Part shown: piece by piece, positions 62,733 to 64,000 of the stretch
Layout: every line of letters begins with the position of its first letter
Position numbering within the stretch: position 1 is the first letter of the stretch
Origin: Rathayibacter oskolensis
GTDB taxonomy: Bacteria; Actinomycetota; Actinomycetes; Actinomycetales; Microbacteriaceae
Reading direction: 5' to 3'
Length of the DNA stretch: 64,000 nucleotides
Assembly (NCBI RefSeq): GCF_900177245.1
Contig: NZ_FXBM01000001.1
Location: 1 to 64,000, forward strand
Notes under the pieces: generated by a model
What the model was told of the DNA's origin: nothing
The model's database searches: none
The model's input: only the letters and a program-made list of their open reading frames with translations
Position numbers and translations under genes: made by a program

Positions 62733-63998
62733 ATGACCACCACCTCTCCGGATGCCGCCGAGCGCGCCGTCTCCGCCGCCGTCCGCCCCCGGATCCACTT
62801 CACGGCCGCGACCGGCTGGATCAACGATCCGCACGGGATCACCTTCCACGAGGGGCGCTACCACCTCTTCCATCAGTACGTCCCGGGCTCGGCCGTCTGG
62901 GCGCCGAACTGCCACTGGGGTCACGCGGTCGCGACGGACCTCCTGCACTGGGAGCACCGTCCGATCGCGCTCGCTCCGGGCGACGGGGACGGCGGGATCT
63001 GGACGGGCAGCCTCGTGGTGGCCGAGGACGGCGCGAGGATCCTCTACACCTCGACCGTCGCAGACGACTACGCGCGGGGGCGGATCCGCGTCGCACGACC
63101 GGTCGACGAGAGCTGGGACCGCTGGGAGAAGGGGCCGGTGCTCCTCGACGCGCCGGCGGAGGCGGACGTCGTGGTCTTCCGCGACCCCTTCGTGCTGCGC
63201 GAGGGCGACGGCTGGCGGATGTTCGTCGGGGCCGGCACGTCGACGGGCGAAGCGCAGGCGATCACCTACACGTCGAGCGATCTCGCCTCGTGGGAGTACG
63301 ACGGAGTCGCCGCGCGACGCTCCTCGAGCGAGCGCGAACCCGTGTGGACAGGGGCGCTGTGGGAGTGCCCGCAGGTCGTCGAGGTCGACGGCCGCCACGT
63401 GCTGATCAGCTCGGTCTGGGACGCGGACGTGCTGCACTACGCGGCCTACGGGATCGGCGACTACGCCGAGGGGCGCTTCGAGGCGCGCGACTGGGGACGG
63501 CTCAGCTTCGGCGACTCCTACTATGCGCCCTCGTTCTTCCGCGACGCCGAGGGCCGCCCCTGCTTGATGTTCTGGATGCGCGACGTCGAGGACGCGGAGG
63601 CCGGCTGGAGCAGCGCGCTCAGCCTCCCGCACCTGCTCGCAGTGCGCGAGGAGAGGCTCGTGCTGCTGCCTCACCCGGCGTGGTCGGGTGTCCGTCCGGT
63701 CGAGCCGGGTGAGGCGGGGGACGGCCCCGTGCGCATCGACTGGACGCCGGAGCACTCCGGCGATCGCCTCGAGATCGCTCCGTCGACCGCGCTCGTGTGG
63801 AGCGCGGGGGAGCTCGTGCTGGAGCGGGAGGGATCGGAGCCGTGGACCGCGCCGCACGCGGGCGGCCCCGTCGCCGTGGTCCTCGACGGGCCGGTGCTGG
63901 AGGCGGTGACCACGGCCGGAGTTCTGGGCGGACCCATCGCGCCGGCGGTGTCGGTGCGGGTGCACGGCGGCCGGGCGTCCGCGTCCGCCCTCGACTGA
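62733..63998 (+). CDS. Glycoside hydrolase family 32 (levanase/sucrose- or fructan-hydrolase type)
   Basis: 421 residues from ATG 62733; an upstream TTG lies inside the operator and is rejected. GH32 motifs: WINDPHG with nucleophile Asp32, FRDPF with Asp151 as transition-state stabiliser, and WECPQV with Glu211 as acid/base. There is no signal peptide, so it acts inside the cell on imported fructans or sucrose, releasing fructose. The C-terminal beta-sandwich is short. It is divergent from its presumed transporter. Confidence 0.93.
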   Translation: MTTTSPDAAERAVSAAVRPRIHFTAATGWINDPHGITFHEGRYHLFHQYVPGSAVWAPNCHWGHAVATDLLHWEHRPIALAPGDGDGGIWTGSLVVAEDGARILYTSTVADDYARGRIRVARPVDESWDRWEKGPVLLDAPAEADVVVFRDPFVLREGDGWRMFVGAGTSTGEAQAITYTSSDLASWEYDGVAARRSSSEREPVWTGALWECPQVVEVDGRHVLISSVWDADVLHYAAYGIGDYAEGRFEARDWGRLSFGDSYYAPSFFRDAEGRPCLMFWMRDVEDAEAGWSSALSLPHLLAVREERLVLLPHPAWSGVRPVEPGEAGDGPVRIDWTPEHSGDRLEIAPSTALVWSAGELVLEREGSEPWTAPHAGGPVAVVLDGPVLEAVTTAGVLGGPIAPAVSVRVHGGRASASALD

Positions 63999-64000
63999 CG

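Noticed and set aside
1-64000. tRNA or rRNA genes
   Set aside because: No cloverleaf with a T-loop GTTCGA context and CCA-side stem, and no rRNA-like stretch, was noticed on reading; a tRNAscan-type search would be needed to exclude them fully.

Overview
The window is about 64 kb of very GC-rich DNA with densely packed genes, many GTG starts, 4-bp stop/start overlaps (ATGA or GTGA) and several promoters whose -10 box lies 6-7 nt before the start codon (leaderless mRNAs). Together with a DUF222/HNH N-terminus at the left edge and the protein families present, this points to an actinobacterium of the Microbacteriaceae, possibly Rathayibacter-like. The genus is inference. No rRNA, tRNA, CRISPR array, integrase or transposase was seen.

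Left part (1-15115): a truncated DUF222 gene; a zinc alcohol dehydrogenase followed by a small conserved protein; a Tat-type intradiol dioxygenase lipoprotein; an orphan molybdate-binding protein (modA); a 2-hydroxyacid dehydrogenase; a DEAD-box RNA helicase with a DbpA-like C-terminus; a small coiled-coil protein; a Gfo/Idh/MocA oxidoreductase divergent from a ribose-type ABC importer operon (ATPase, permease, binding protein); a DUF418-like membrane protein; and a siderophore-interacting flavoprotein.

Middle (15131-44018): a surface and glycan region. Two paralogous secreted beta-helix proteins and an S8 peptidase share a Thr-Pro repeat linker and a C-terminal Ig-like domain. A pyruvyl transferase gene diverges from the first beta-helix gene. 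A purine/pyrimidine module (amidohydrolase, NCS1 permease, PucR regulator) lies between the two beta-helix genes. A Wzx/Wzy-type polysaccharide locus follows: a leftward operon (two GT4-type and two GT2 glycosyltransferases, a hexapeptide acetyltransferase, a WS/DGAT-type acyltransferase), a rightward operon (Wzz-like, Wzy-like, GT2, Wzx-like flippase, SGNH esterase) and a further leftward group (hexapeptide acyltransferase, glycosyltransferase, Alg14/Alg13-like fusion). No initiating sugar-phosphate transferase and no Wzc kinase are present.

Right part (44427-64000): small membrane proteins; two small nuclease-like zinc proteins; a low-molecular-weight tyrosine phosphatase overlapping purB; a WXG100-like protein overlapping an alpha/beta hydrolase; a YvlD-like membrane protein; a Pro-rich lipoprotein; an aminotransferase next to a three-gene 2-oxoacid dehydrogenase complex; a 560-bp block of direct repeats and hairpins; and a fructan/sucrose locus (PfkB kinase, LacI regulator, ABC permeases and binding protein) divergent from a cytoplasmic GH32 hydrolase. 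A perfect 29-bp palindrome is embedded between back-to-back promoters of the fructan locus and is the clearest regulatory site in the window.
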